Notes: generated by a model not told the origin, from the letters alone. DNA of 64,000 nt from PWQG01 sp050486205 (GCA_050486205.1 JBJHCW010000001.1:124001-188000); one strand, 5' to 3'. Shown: positions 41,864-51,214, counted from the first letter of the stretch. Translations and numbers: made by a program.

Positions 41864-43075
41864 GTGAAGAAAACCATCATTTTCTGCAGCCTTTGCGTCG
41901 CAGGTCTGAGCACCACAACAGCAGCAGACGCCCCTGGCTCGGCAATTGCCACCATGATACGTGACGGTGAGGCCAGTGTTGCGCTGCGTTACCGCGTTGA
42001 AGCCGTCAACCAGGACAACACGCTGCGTGATGCACGCGCCGGCACACTTCGCACACGTGTGACCCTTCAAAGCGCTGCGCTGAACGGCGTGGACGCCCTG
42101 CTGGAGATGGACAATATCCTGGTCGCAGGCCCCGGTCGCTATGACTCGTTCATGCAGAATCGCTACCGGGGACGTTACTCGGTTATCGCCGATCCGGCCG
42201 GTACCAACGTCAATCAGGCACGCCTGGCCTATACGGTTGATGAGCAACAACGCATCGAACTGGGCAGGCAACGTATCAATCACGGCAATCAACGCTTTGT
42301 GGGTGGCGTGGGCTGGCGCCAGAACGAACAGACCTATGACGCGGTGCGATACCAGTATCAGGATGACGGGCTCAGCCTGGACTACGCCTGGCTGTGGAAT
42401 GTGAACCGGGTGTTCGATGGCCGTGGGACGAGTGACCAGGCGGTGAATTTCCGCAGCAACTCCCATGTTGCCCACGCGCAGGTCGCACTGGCAGGCGGTA
42501 CTGCCAGCGCCTGGATGCAGGTACTGGATTTCAGCAATGCTCCGGCTCAGTCGCGACGTACAGCAGGGCTGGGTTACCAGCGCGATTTCAGCGGCGTTGC
42601 GCTGGATCTGGCCTGGGCCCGACAAAGCGCGCATGGCAACAACCCCGAGCGTCTGAGCGTGGACTACCGGCGCGCAGAACTATCAACACTGGCAGCGCTC
42701 ACCGGTCCATTGCGCTTGCGTGCAGGCTATGAAGTGCTGGGCAGTGACAGTGGCGCAACCGCCTTTTCCACACCGCTGGCCACCCTGCACGCCTGGCAGG
42801 GCTTTGCCGATCTTTTCCTGAACACACCTGACAACGGCATCAGGGACTTTTACCTCGGCGCCGCGGCCCGGCACGACGCACTGTCGCTGGCACTGACCTG
42901 GCATGACTACCGCGCCGACCACGGCAGTAGCCGATATGGCAGGGAATGGAATCTTGCCGCCACCTGGCGCCTGAGCGAGCATATCAATGCCGAAGCCAAA
43001 ATGGCCCGCTATCAGCGCACGGACTTTGCCGTTGATACTGACAAATTCTGGCTGACCGTCAACATGGCATTCTAA
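41864..43075 (+). CDS. Outer-membrane porin of the nitrate locus (alginate-export-like)
   Basis: A 403-residue beta-barrel protein. Start GTG at 41864 with AGGAGG 6 bases upstream, giving a signal peptide (KKTIIFCSLCVAGLSTTTAA). The mature part shows repeated amphipathic strands, the alginate_exp-type pattern (ALRYRVEAVNQDNTLRDARA, ELGRQRINHGNQRFVGGVGW), and ends KFWLTVNMAF. It probably lets nitrate or another small anion cross the outer membrane; the location upstream of nasT/nasS and the shared leader structure support this. Substrate not proven. Confidence 0.82.
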   Translation: MKKTIIFCSLCVAGLSTTTAADAPGSAIATMIRDGEASVALRYRVEAVNQDNTLRDARAGTLRTRVTLQSAALNGVDALLEMDNILVAGPGRYDSFMQNRYRGRYSVIADPAGTNVNQARLAYTVDEQQRIELGRQRINHGNQRFVGGVGWRQNEQTYDAVRYQYQDDGLSLDYAWLWNVNRVFDGRGTSDQAVNFRSNSHVAHAQVALAGGTASAWMQVLDFSNAPAQSRRTAGLGYQRDFSGVALDLAWARQSAHGNNPERLSVDYRRAELSTLAALTGPLRLRAGYEVLGSDSGATAFSTPLATLHAWQGFADLFLNTPDNGIRDFYLGAAARHDALSLALTWHDYRADHGSSRYGREWNLAATWRLSEHINAEAKMARYQRTDFAVDTDKFWLTVNMAF

Positions 43076-43137
43076 TTGCTGTTATTTCAATGTAATAGAT
43101 TCACGGCATTGCCAACAACGAGTACTCAAGCGTCAGC

Positions 43138-43761
43138 ATGAAAGGCACCGAAACACCGGATCAACAGACAGCCATCCGTGTCATGTTGGTCGATGACCAG
43201 CCGGCACGGGCCTCAATTGTTGAAGAACAATTGAAGCGGGAGGGATTTGTTGTACTGTCCGTCATCTCCTCGGCCACGGGTCTGCTGTACCAGATCGAAC
43301 AACAGAAACCGGACATTGTGCTGATCGACCTGCAGTCCCCGGACCGTGATGTGCTGGAAAGCCTGGCCATCGTCAATCAGCACAGCCCCACCGCCATGGC
43401 CATGTTCACGGAACAGGATGACCCGGAATACATCCGTCAGGCCGTGGAGGCTGGCATCAGTACCTACCTGATGCAGGACGTTCACCCGGAGCGTGTCAAA
43501 CCGGTGATTGATGTTGCCATAGCCCAGTTCCGTTCCTTTCAGAACCTGCGTCAGGAACTGGCACAAACCCGCAACGCGCTGGAAGAGCGCGCTGTCATTG
43601 ATCAGGCCAAGAAATTGCTGATACGCCAGCATCGCCTGGACGAAAACGCCGCTCACGCCATGCTCAGGCGCCTGGCAATGAACAACAACCAGCGCCTGCC
43701 GGACGTGGCGCGCACCGTTGTTGCCACGCTGGATCCTGCGCCAACCGAGAAGAAAAGGTAA
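43138..43761 (+). CDS. nasT: NasT, ANTAR-domain antiterminator response regulator
   Basis: A 207-residue protein. The receiver domain occupies about 1-130 (VMLVDDQPARASIVEEQLKR, with phospho-aspartate region VLIDLQSPDRDVLE typical of NasT). The C-terminal ANTAR domain is at 145-200 (EERAVIDQAKKLLIRQHRLD, then AMLRRLAMNNNQRLPDVA). NasT binds leader RNA and prevents terminator formation in nitrate/nitrite assimilation operons; NasS sequesters it when nitrate is absent. It follows the porin, whose leader carries the target motif, so it may control its own expression. Confidence 0.93.
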   Translation: MKGTETPDQQTAIRVMLVDDQPARASIVEEQLKREGFVVLSVISSATGLLYQIEQQKPDIVLIDLQSPDRDVLESLAIVNQHSPTAMAMFTEQDDPEYIRQAVEAGISTYLMQDVHPERVKPVIDVAIAQFRSFQNLRQELAQTRNALEERAVIDQAKKLLIRQHRLDENAAHAMLRRLAMNNNQRLPDVARTVVATLDPAPTEKKR

Positions 43762-43766
43762 CCAAG

Positions 43767-44990
43767 ATGCCACCACCAATGCACCTGCCACCCGCCGAAC
43801 AGCACCGACTCACACTCGGTTACATGCGACTGACCGACAGTGCACCATTGATTGTGGCCCGCGAGCGTGGCCTGTTCGATGACTACGGCCTGGATGTCAC
43901 TTTGCAGCGCGAAGTGTCCTGGGCGAATCTTCGCGACCGGCTCGTGGCCGGCTCACTGGATGCGGCGCAACTACTGGCGCCACTGCCTTTTGCAACAGGT
44001 CTGGGCGCCGGTGGTTTGCGGGCCCACCTGATTACCGGTTTGTCGCTCGGGATGAACGGCAATGCCATCACATTGTCCAATTCCCTGTGGGACAGGCTTT
44101 CACTACCCATGCCAGACGAGGGCAAGGCGCCCGACCCGGTTGCCATTGCAAACACCCTTGCGGAGGGCATCCGCCACGGCCGGGTCAGGGACACGGTGAC
44201 GCTGGCCACGGTACATGCCTTTTCCATGCACAGCTTTCTGCTGCGCCTGTGGCTGAAGGCCGGCGGCCTGGATCCGGATCACGATGTGCGACTGATCGTG
44301 CTGCCGCCCGAGCAGATGTGCGACAGTCTGGCCCGGGGGGTTATCGACGGCTTCTGCGTTGGTGAGCCCTGGAGTACGGTCGCCGTTGAGCAGGGCATTG
44401 GCAGTGTGGCAGCCAGCGGCTACCAGATATGGAACAACGCACCGGAAAAGGTACTGGGCGTGACCGGCCGATGGCATCAGCAACATCCAGCAACCCATCT
44501 ACGTCTGCGTCTGGCCATCATGGAAGCATGCCGCTTGCTGGATGAGCCGCGGCACCGCGAATCCGCTGCCGCCCTGCTGAGCAAACAACAGTTCCTGGAT
44601 CTGCCTGAAAAAGTGCTGCTGCCCTCGCTGACGGGCAACTACCGGTTTCACAAACACAGCACAGCGGTGTATGTACCCTCATTCCACGTATTCTGGCGGT
44701 GGCAGGCCTGCTTCCCCTGGCGCTCACATGCGGACTGGATGACGCGGCAGTGCAGCGCTCTTTATGGCAAACCCACGGACGACGAGCAACGCCTGGCCCT
44801 GGTGCAGCAATGTTATCGTCCCGAACTGTACCGGGAAGCTGCGAGGGTGCTGGGCATTGCCACGCCGGTAAAGGACAGCAAACCGGAGAACCGTCATGAC
44901 ACAGAATGGTTGCTGTCCAACGGCATCACGCTGGGCCCCGATTTGATGCTTTCCGGTGCAAACAGCACCATAGCAGTGCAGACCCCCTAG
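43767..44990 (+). CDS. nasS: NasS, cytosolic nitrate/nitrite sensor (NrtA-like fold)
   Basis: A 407-residue substrate-binding-type protein without a signal peptide, hence cytosolic. The fold matches NrtA/CmpA (LTLGYMRLTDSAPLIVARER, then GLFDDYGLDV; FCVGEPWSTVAVEQGIG; HRFWRW-like tail FHVFWRWQACFPWRSHADW). In the known system NasS binds NasT and releases it when nitrate or nitrite is bound. AAGGT lies 7 bases before the ATG, 6 bases after the nasT stop, so the two are co-translated in nearly equal amounts. Confidence 0.92.
   Translation: MPPPMHLPPAEQHRLTLGYMRLTDSAPLIVARERGLFDDYGLDVTLQREVSWANLRDRLVAGSLDAAQLLAPLPFATGLGAGGLRAHLITGLSLGMNGNAITLSNSLWDRLSLPMPDEGKAPDPVAIANTLAEGIRHGRVRDTVTLATVHAFSMHSFLLRLWLKAGGLDPDHDVRLIVLPPEQMCDSLARGVIDGFCVGEPWSTVAVEQGIGSVAASGYQIWNNAPEKVLGVTGRWHQQHPATHLRLRLAIMEACRLLDEPRHRESAAALLSKQQFLDLPEKVLLPSLTGNYRFHKHSTAVYVPSFHVFWRWQACFPWRSHADWMTRQCSALYGKPTDDEQRLALVQQCYRPELYREAARVLGIATPVKDSKPENRHDTEWLLSNGITLGPDLMLSGANSTIAVQTP
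44964..44980. promoter_or_regulatory. NtrC-type enhancer site candidate
   Basis: GCAC-N7-GTGC (44965-44979), flanked by A on both sides, matches the GCAC/GTGC half-sites of NtrC binding sites. It lies at the 3' end of nasS, about 175 bp upstream of the sigma-54-type promoter at 45155, a normal enhancer distance. Symmetry is limited to 4-bp arms. Confidence 0.4.
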
Positions 44991-45154
44991 GCTGAACTGC
45001 CTTCCACCGAACTGAACCTCCCGGAACATGACATCACATTGTCATCAATGCGTACTCATGCGGCACAGAGGAGTAACCCAGACTCCTGTTTTCACTTGTT
45101 TTTCCAGCAACATAGCCAGACAGGACATGCAATTGAGCCCTCCGGATCAAAAAC

Positions 45155-45170
45155 TGGCACACCACATGCA
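45155..45170 (+). promoter_or_regulatory. Sigma-54 promoter for the nrt-nir-nas operon
   Basis: TGGCACACCACATGCA matches TGGCAC-N5-TTGCA with one base changed in the -12 box; the invariant GG (45156-45157) and GC (45168-45169) are exactly 10 bases apart. The transcript would begin near 45181 and carry the antitermination leader. Confidence 0.72.
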
Positions 45171-45247
45171 TTGACACAGGTGAGCGCTGATACTCCCCTA
45201 TCAGAACTCTCTCAACGAAATGGAAAGAGACTCCCCTTTTCCATGGC

Positions 45248-45261
45248 GGGTAATGAAGCCC
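45248..45261 (+). promoter_or_regulatory. ANTAR-type antiterminator hexaloop stem, nrtA leader
   Basis: GGGT, loop AATGAA (45252-45257), GCCC. A at loop position 1 and G at position 4 follow the ANTAR rule. Of 14 bases, 13 match the porin-leader element. The GCCC strand is shared with the left arm of the following terminator. Confidence 0.78.
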
Positions 45262-45296
45262 ATGTTGCTGCTCTGCAGCACATGGGCTTTTTTTTT
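45257..45296 (+). terminator. Leader terminator (attenuator) before nrtA
   Basis: AGCCCATGT and ACATGGGCT pair, continued by GCTG/CAGC with one bulged T and a CTCTG loop, to give a 13-bp stem. It ends in nine T residues (45288-45296). It lies 50 bases before the nrtA ATG. Confidence 0.87.
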
Positions 45297-45345
45297 GGAC
45301 GACTGTCGGGGAACAGGTTCAACAACAGCTACGGGTGACACAATC

Positions 45346-46707
45346 ATGAACAAGCGAGTATTGAAAGGATTTATCGCAGGCATGGGACTGGTGATGACTG
45401 GCGTCGGCACATCTCACGCACAAATGGTTTTCCCGGAAAAGGATGAGCTGACCCTTGGATTCATCAAACTCACCGACATGGCACCGCTGGCCATTGCCTA
45501 CGAGCTCGGTTTCTTTGAAGAAGAAGGTCTGTATGTGACGCTCGAAGCGCAGTCGAACTGGCGCGTGTTACTGGACCGGGTCATCAGCGGAGAACTCGAC
45601 GGCGCCCACATGCTGGCCGGTCAGCCGCTGGCAGCCAGCATCGGTTACGGCGTGGAAGCTGACATCGTCACCCCGTTCAGCATGGACCTGAACGGCAATG
45701 CGATCACCGTCTCCAACGAAGTGTGGCAACAGATGCGTCCGCACCTGCCCGAGGAAAATGGCAAACCCGTCCACCCCATTGGCGCAGAACATCTGCGACC
45801 GGTGATCAACGATTTCCAGGACCGCGGCAACAATTTCCGCATGGGCATGGTGTTTCCCGTTTCCACACACAATTACGAGTTGCGGTACTGGCTTGCCGCC
45901 GGTGGCATCCACCCGGGTTACTACGCACCTGAGCGAGGCGACACGTCGGGCACCATTGATGCTGAGGTGTTGATTTCCGTCACGCCTCCGCCGCAGATGC
46001 CATCCACCCTCTCCTCCGGCACCATTCATGGCTACGCGGTTGGCGAGCCCTGGAACCAGCAGGCAATATTCCGTGACATCGGTGTGCCGGTCATCACCAA
46101 TCACGACATCTTCAATCACAATCCGGAGAAAGTGTTCGGCCTGACCCGTGAGTTTGTTGAGGAAAACCCGAATACCACCATCGCCCTGGTCAAGGCCCTG
46201 ATCCGTGCCGGGCACTGGCTGGACAAGAACAACGGGGCCAACCGCGAAGAGGCCGCGCGCATTCTTTCATGGAGCGAGTATGTTGGCGCCGACTATGAAG
46301 TCATTGCCAACTCCATGACCGGCACCTTCGAGTTCGAAAAAGGCGATGTGCGCGAAGTGCCGGACTTCAACGTCTTTTTTGGTCATCACGCCACCTACCC
46401 CTACTACTCGGACGCCATCTGGTTTCTGACCCAGATGCGCCGCTGGGGCCAGATTGCCGAGCCAAAACCCGACGAGTGGTATGTGGAGACAGCCAGGCGT
46501 GTGTATCTGCCTGAGATCTATCAACAGGCCGCAGAGCTGCTCATTGGTGATGGACACCTGCGCCCTGAAGACTTTCCTGACTTTGCCACCGAAACCGGAT
46601 TCAAGCCGCCACAGCATGGATTCATTGACGGTGTCATTTACGACGGCAGCAAACCAAACGCTTACCTGCAGTCATTCAGCATCGGGCTGAGCGATGAGCA
46701 GTTCTGA
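45346..46707 (+). CDS. nrtA: Nitrate ABC transporter substrate-binding protein
   Basis: A 453-residue periplasmic binding protein of the NrtA/CmpA family. The signal peptide occupies residues 1-24 (MNKRVLKGFIAGMGLVMTGV, then GTSHA). The mature protein has the LTLGFIKLTDMAPLAIAYEL start and NTTIALVKALIRAGHWLD, FFGHHATYPYYSDAIWFLTQ motifs of the nitrate/bicarbonate branch. It is related to NasS but exported and longer. First gene of the operon nrtA-nrtB-nrtC-nirB-nirD-nasA behind the attenuator. Confidence 0.93.
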   Translation: MNKRVLKGFIAGMGLVMTGVGTSHAQMVFPEKDELTLGFIKLTDMAPLAIAYELGFFEEEGLYVTLEAQSNWRVLLDRVISGELDGAHMLAGQPLAASIGYGVEADIVTPFSMDLNGNAITVSNEVWQQMRPHLPEENGKPVHPIGAEHLRPVINDFQDRGNNFRMGMVFPVSTHNYELRYWLAAGGIHPGYYAPERGDTSGTIDAEVLISVTPPPQMPSTLSSGTIHGYAVGEPWNQQAIFRDIGVPVITNHDIFNHNPEKVFGLTREFVEENPNTTIALVKALIRAGHWLDKNNGANREEAARILSWSEYVGADYEVIANSMTGTFEFEKGDVREVPDFNVFFGHHATYPYYSDAIWFLTQMRRWGQIAEPKPDEWYVETARRVYLPEIYQQAAELLIGDGHLRPEDFPDFATETGFKPPQHGFIDGVIYDGSKPNAYLQSFSIGLSDEQF

Positions 46708-46735
46708 CACCCGTTTCATGACCCGGAGCTTCCCC

Positions 46736-47713
46736 ATGACTACAAGCACACGCATCAATGTCGCCGGTTTACTTGAGCGCTTTACCGCCCTGCCGGCGCT
46801 GAGAACACTGAGCCTGTCCGCCATTGGTATTGCCGTGTTCCTGTTGCTGTGGCAACTGGCCGCCAACAGCATCGACACACAGCTGGGGCAATTCCCCGGT
46901 CCGGTCCAGGTCTGGGAACAGTCGGGCAATCTTGTCGCCGACTATCAGCGCGAACAGGAGCGCAAGGTCGCCTTTTACGAGCGCCAGCAAGTGCGCAACG
47001 CCCAGCTGCTTGCCCAGGACCCTGGTGCCGATGTCCGCATTCGTGCCTACACAGGGCGGCCAACAATCGTGGATCAGACACTCACCAGCCTGGCCACGGT
47101 TGCATTCGGTTTTCTGGTGGCGATGCTTGTGGCGGTACCCCTGGGCATTGTCTGCGGGCTGAGCCAGACCATCTACACAGCAATAAACCCGCTGATCCAG
47201 TTGTTCAAACCGGTATCCCCGTTGGCGTGGCTGCCCCTGATCACCATGGTGGTCTCGGCTGTCTACGTTGCCGACGATCCCATGTTCGAACGCGCTTTTG
47301 TGGTCTCTGCGTTTACCGTTGCCCTGTGCTGCCTGTGGCCAACGGTAATCAACACCGCGGTTGGTGTGGCAAGTGTGGACAAGGATCTGGTCAATGTCAG
47401 TCGTGTCCTTCGGCTACGGCCACTCAGACACGTACAGAAAATTGTAGTGCCCTCAGCCCTGCCCATGATTTTCACCGGTATGCGCCTGTCGCTGGCAACC
47501 GGCTGGATGGTACTGATTGCTGCAGAAATGCTGGCGCAGAACCCGGGTCTCGGGAAGTTCATCTGGGATGAATTCCAGAACGGCAGTTCAGACTCGCTCG
47601 GACGCATCATGGTTGCGGTTCTCATCATCGGTTGCATCGGATTCCTGTTGGATCGTCTGATGCTCATGGTCCAGCGGTACATGAGCTGGGACAAGCAGAG
47701 CGTACTGCGCTGA
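46736..47713 (+). CDS. nrtB: Nitrate ABC transporter permease
   Basis: About 325 residues, with an N-terminal helix (residues 25-45), a periplasmic loop and five more transmembrane segments. The EAA loop that contacts the ATPase is near residues 220-245 (RVLRLRPLRHVQKIVVPSAL). The start at 46736 has GGAG 7 bases upstream; an upstream ATG at 46694 overlaps nrtA and is less likely. Together with NrtA and the ATPase it imports nitrate across the inner membrane. Confidence 0.92.
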   Translation: MTTSTRINVAGLLERFTALPALRTLSLSAIGIAVFLLLWQLAANSIDTQLGQFPGPVQVWEQSGNLVADYQREQERKVAFYERQQVRNAQLLAQDPGADVRIRAYTGRPTIVDQTLTSLATVAFGFLVAMLVAVPLGIVCGLSQTIYTAINPLIQLFKPVSPLAWLPLITMVVSAVYVADDPMFERAFVVSAFTVALCCLWPTVINTAVGVASVDKDLVNVSRVLRLRPLRHVQKIVVPSALPMIFTGMRLSLATGWMVLIAAEMLAQNPGLGKFIWDEFQNGSSDSLGRIMVAVLIIGCIGFLLDRLMLMVQRYMSWDKQSVLR

Positions 47714-47735
47714 TATCAATATTCAGGAGGAAGTC

Positions 47736-48623
47736 ATGCAGAGTTATCTTGAACTGAGCAACATCGGAATGGAATTCAAGACAGGTGCGCAGCGATTCTG
47801 CGCACTGAAAGATGTCAATCTTCGCGTTGAACAGGGTGAATTCATCACCCTGATCGGACACTCCGGCTGCGGCAAGTCAACACTGCTCAACATCATCGCC
47901 GGGCTCAACAAGGCAACATCGGGCGGTGTGATCCTGCAGGGCAAGGAGGTAGACACGCCGAATCCGGACCGCGCCGTGGTGTTCCAGAGCCATGCGCTGC
48001 TGCCATGGATGTCAGTCTACGACAATGTGGCACTGGCGGTGAAACAGGTGTTTCGCGGCAAGAAAGACCGCGCCGGGATGGCCGACTGGATCCGCCACAA
48101 CCTGTCCCTTGTGCATATGACGGATTCCGCAGACAAGTACCCGCACGAAATTTCCGGTGGCATGAAACAGCGTGTTGGCATCGCCCGTTGCCTGGCCATG
48201 CAGCCCAAGGTGCTGTTGATGGATGAACCCTTCGGCGCCCTGGATGCCCTGACCCGCGCACACCTGCAGGACTCCCTGATGCAAATACACAGCGATCTGG
48301 GCGCCACCGTTGTCATGATCACACATGACGTTGACGAAGCGGTGCTGCTGTCCGATCGCATTGTGATGATGAGTAACGGCCCCGCCGCCAATATCGGCGA
48401 AATTCTGACCGTGGATCTACCACGCCCGCGTGACCGGGTGGCACTGGCCACCGATTCACGATTCCTGGAAGCCCGACAGCAGGTGCTGCGTTTTCTGTAC
48501 CAGAAACAGCGCAATCCGGAGAGTCCCGCCGCTTCCAGCACCCCAGGTGATGAGAGCGGATCCGGAAAAGGGCCCACCTCACAATTTTCCCTGGTCAAAG
48601 GTCGACGGATAAAGGCCGCATGA
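47736..48623 (+). CDS. nrtC: Nitrate ABC transporter ATP-binding protein
   Basis: A 295-residue ABC ATPase. The Walker A motif is GHSGCGKST, the signature HEISGGMKQRVGIARC, and Walker B VLLMDEPFGALD; the H-loop is VVMITHDVDEAV. It has the length of NrtD rather than a full NrtC, which carries a substrate-binding fusion, so the name is by role; a single ATPase gene implies a homodimer. AGGAGG precedes the ATG. The C-terminal 30 residues are Ser/Pro/Gly-rich. Its stop overlaps an upstream nirB start as ATGA. Confidence 0.92.
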   Translation: MQSYLELSNIGMEFKTGAQRFCALKDVNLRVEQGEFITLIGHSGCGKSTLLNIIAGLNKATSGGVILQGKEVDTPNPDRAVVFQSHALLPWMSVYDNVALAVKQVFRGKKDRAGMADWIRHNLSLVHMTDSADKYPHEISGGMKQRVGIARCLAMQPKVLLMDEPFGALDALTRAHLQDSLMQIHSDLGATVVMITHDVDEAVLLSDRIVMMSNGPAANIGEILTVDLPRPRDRVALATDSRFLEARQQVLRFLYQKQRNPESPAASSTPGDESGSGKGPTSQFSLVKGRRIKAA

Positions 48624-48646
48624 ACAGCGGCCGGGAGTTGAGCAAC

Positions 48647-51214
48647 ATGAACAGATTACGCATTGTGGTTGTTGGTAACGGCATGGTTGGTCACTACTAT
48701 GTTGAGCAGCTGATCAAACGATTGCCCGAAACCGACATCACCATACTGGGCGGCGAACCGAGACCGGCCTATGACAGGGTGCACCTGTCAGAGGTATTTG
48801 ATGGCAAGAAACCGGAAGACCTGGCGCTGGTGACCCGGGAGCAATACGAATCACTTGGTGTGAAGGCACATTTCGGGGACCCGGTCACCGCCATCGATCG
48901 CGAGAACTGTACGGTAACCACCCGGCTCGGGCGTTGTTTCGCTTATGACAAACTGGTGCTGGCCACCGGTTCATGGGCATTTGTACCGCCCATTCCCGGC
49001 AAGGACAGGCCCGGTTGCCTGACCTACAGGACCATTGACGATCTTGGCGCCATACGGGCATCGGCCGAGTCCGCTAGAACCGGTGTTGTGGTTGGCGGCG
49101 GGTTGTTGGGCCTGGAATGCGCCAATGCACTGAAGAACCTGGGCCTGCAGACACATGTGGTGGAATTTGCACCCGGCCTGATGAACGTGCAACTGGACAA
49201 GGGCGGCAGCGACCTGCTGCAGCGCATGATCGGCGATCTGGATGTCCGTGTTCACAGGGGCAAGAATACCCGTCAGATCGTGGCAGGTGACTCACACAGG
49301 TTGTGTATGGAGTTTGCTGACGAGACCTCGCTGGAGACCGACATCATTGTGTTTTCCGCCGGCATCCGGCCTCATGACGAACTTGCCAGGGACTGCGGCC
49401 TGAAGCTTGGCGATCGCGGCGGCATTGACATTGACTATCACTGCCGCACCAGTGACTCCAACATCTATGCTATCGGTGAATGTGCTTCCTTTGCCGGACG
49501 TATCTACGGACTGGTTGCACCGGGCTATCGCATGGCGGATGCGGCGGTCAGTCAGTTGACCGAGGATACCGTGTCCTTCACCGGTGCCGACATGAGCACC
49601 AAACTCAAGTTGCTGGGCATAGACGTGGGCGCCATTGGTGACTCCACGCGCAGCAGCAACACACGCAGCGACCCACAATGTGTCAGCCTGACCTATGCCA
49701 ACGATCGTGAGCAGGTCTACAAGAAACTGATCGTCAACAAGGACGGCACACGTCTGCTCGGCGCCGTACTGGTGGGTGATTGCAGTGACTACGACATGTT
49801 GCTGCAGTACTACCTGAACGGCATGGATCTGCCGGAGAACCCCGAGACACTGATTCTGCCCGCTGCCGACGGGGCCAGGCCAGCACTGTCGGGCGCAGAT
49901 CTGCCGATGACCGCTACCATCTGCTCCTGCCTGAATGTCACCAAAGGCTGCGTGGTCAACGCCATAGATGCGGGCTGCGCCACCGTGGCCGACGTCAAGG
50001 CGGAAACCAGAGCCAGTACCGGTTGTGGTGGTTGCGCGGCGCTGCTCAAGTCCACCGTGGATGGCGAACTGGCGGCGCGCGGGGTCGAAGTCAATAATCA
50101 CCTCTGTGAGCACTTTGCCCATTCGAGGCAGGAACTGTTCCATATCATCAAGGTGGAAAAAATCCGCACCTTCGACACCCTGCTCAATCGCCACGGCAGC
50201 GGCCGCGGTTGTGACGTCTGCAAACCGACAGTGGCCTCCATTCTGGCCTCACTGTGGAACGACTATGTGCTGGAGCAGGCGCACGCCCCGCTGCAGGACA
50301 CCAATGACCGCTTCCTTGCCAATATGCAAAAGGACGGCACCTATTCGGTTGTACCGCGTGTTCCGGCCGGGGAGATCACACCGGAGAAACTCATTGTATT
50401 GGGCAATGTGGCAAAGAAGTACAATCTCTACACCAAGATCACCGGCGGCCAGCGCGTTGACCTGTTTGGGGCCCGTCTCAACGAACTGCCGGCAATCTGG
50501 CAGGAGCTGGTTGAAGCCGGCTTTGAAACCGGCCACGCCTACGGCAAGGCGCTGCGCACGGTAAAATCCTGTGTTGGCAGCACCTGGTGCCGTTATGGCG
50601 TGCAGGACAGCGTGAGCATGGCCATACTGATCGAGGACCGCTACAAGGGCATCCGCTCACCACACAAGATCAAGTCCGCAGTCTCGGGCTGTACCCGCGA
50701 ATGCGCTGAAGCCCAGTCCAAGGACTTCGGTGTGATTGCCACCGAAAAAGGTTGGAACCTGTATGTGTGCGGCAATGGTGGCATGCGCCCGCGCCATGCC
50801 GACCTGTTTGCCACCGATCTGGACGATGAGACCCTGGTGCGTTACATCGACCGCTTCCTGATGTTCTACATCAGCACCGCCGACCGCCTGCAACGCACAT
50901 CGGTCTGGCTGGAAAGTCTTGAAGGTGGCCTGGACTATCTGCGTGAGGTTGTGATTGATGACAAACTGGGCATCTGTGAGGAGCTTGAGCAGCAGATGGC
51001 ACATCTAGTGAGCCGTTATCAGTGCGAGTGGCGCACCACCATCGAGAGCCCGGAAAAACGTGTACGCTTCCGGGAGTTCATCAACACGCTTGAGAAAGAC
51101 AGTCATGTGCAATTTGTCAACGAACGCGGACAACCCAGACCGGCGCGTGACTCCGAACGCAACAGGAACGAGGCTCATGAAGCAAGCAATGCAGAAACCA
51201 CTGAAGCTCACTGA
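48647..51214 (+). CDS. nirB: NADH-dependent nitrite reductase large subunit
   Basis: About 855 residues. The FAD/NAD domain begins LRIVVVGNGMVGHYYVEQLI. A [2Fe-2S] BFD-like domain has CSCLNVTKGC and GCGGCAALL. The nitrite/sulfite reductase ferredoxin-like and haem domains follow, with the sirohaem-4Fe4S cysteines in SCVGSTWCRYG and SGCTRECAEA. It reduces nitrite to ammonia with six electrons from NADH in the cytosol. Start at 48647 with GGGAG upstream; ATG at 48620 overlaps the transporter stop. nirD overlaps its end by 38 bases. Confidence 0.95.
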   Translation: MNRLRIVVVGNGMVGHYYVEQLIKRLPETDITILGGEPRPAYDRVHLSEVFDGKKPEDLALVTREQYESLGVKAHFGDPVTAIDRENCTVTTRLGRCFAYDKLVLATGSWAFVPPIPGKDRPGCLTYRTIDDLGAIRASAESARTGVVVGGGLLGLECANALKNLGLQTHVVEFAPGLMNVQLDKGGSDLLQRMIGDLDVRVHRGKNTRQIVAGDSHRLCMEFADETSLETDIIVFSAGIRPHDELARDCGLKLGDRGGIDIDYHCRTSDSNIYAIGECASFAGRIYGLVAPGYRMADAAVSQLTEDTVSFTGADMSTKLKLLGIDVGAIGDSTRSSNTRSDPQCVSLTYANDREQVYKKLIVNKDGTRLLGAVLVGDCSDYDMLLQYYLNGMDLPENPETLILPAADGARPALSGADLPMTATICSCLNVTKGCVVNAIDAGCATVADVKAETRASTGCGGCAALLKSTVDGELAARGVEVNNHLCEHFAHSRQELFHIIKVEKIRTFDTLLNRHGSGRGCDVCKPTVASILASLWNDYVLEQAHAPLQDTNDRFLANMQKDGTYSVVPRVPAGEITPEKLIVLGNVAKKYNLYTKITGGQRVDLFGARLNELPAIWQELVEAGFETGHAYGKALRTVKSCVGSTWCRYGVQDSVSMAILIEDRYKGIRSPHKIKSAVSGCTRECAEAQSKDFGVIATEKGWNLYVCGNGGMRPRHADLFATDLDDETLVRYIDRFLMFYISTADRLQRTSVWLESLEGGLDYLREVVIDDKLGICEELEQQMAHLVSRYQCEWRTTIESPEKRVRFREFINTLEKDSHVQFVNERGQPRPARDSERNRNEAHEASNAETTEAH

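Larger units (their letters stand above)
44991..45345 (+). promoter_or_regulatory. nrtA operon promoter and leader region
   Basis: A 355-base gene-free stretch between nasS and nrtA. In order it holds a sigma-54-type promoter (45155-45170), a CTGATA/TATCAG hairpin with a 6-base loop (45187-45204), a further possible stem, the ANTAR hexaloop stem (45248-45261), the terminator (45257-45296), and the nrtA start. The first 160 bases hold no feature I can name apart from the enhancer candidate upstream. Confidence 0.75.

Noticed and set aside
41753..42634. 293-codon minus-strand ORF opposite the porin
   Set aside because: It runs through the leader terminator and the porin reading frame and has no family motif.
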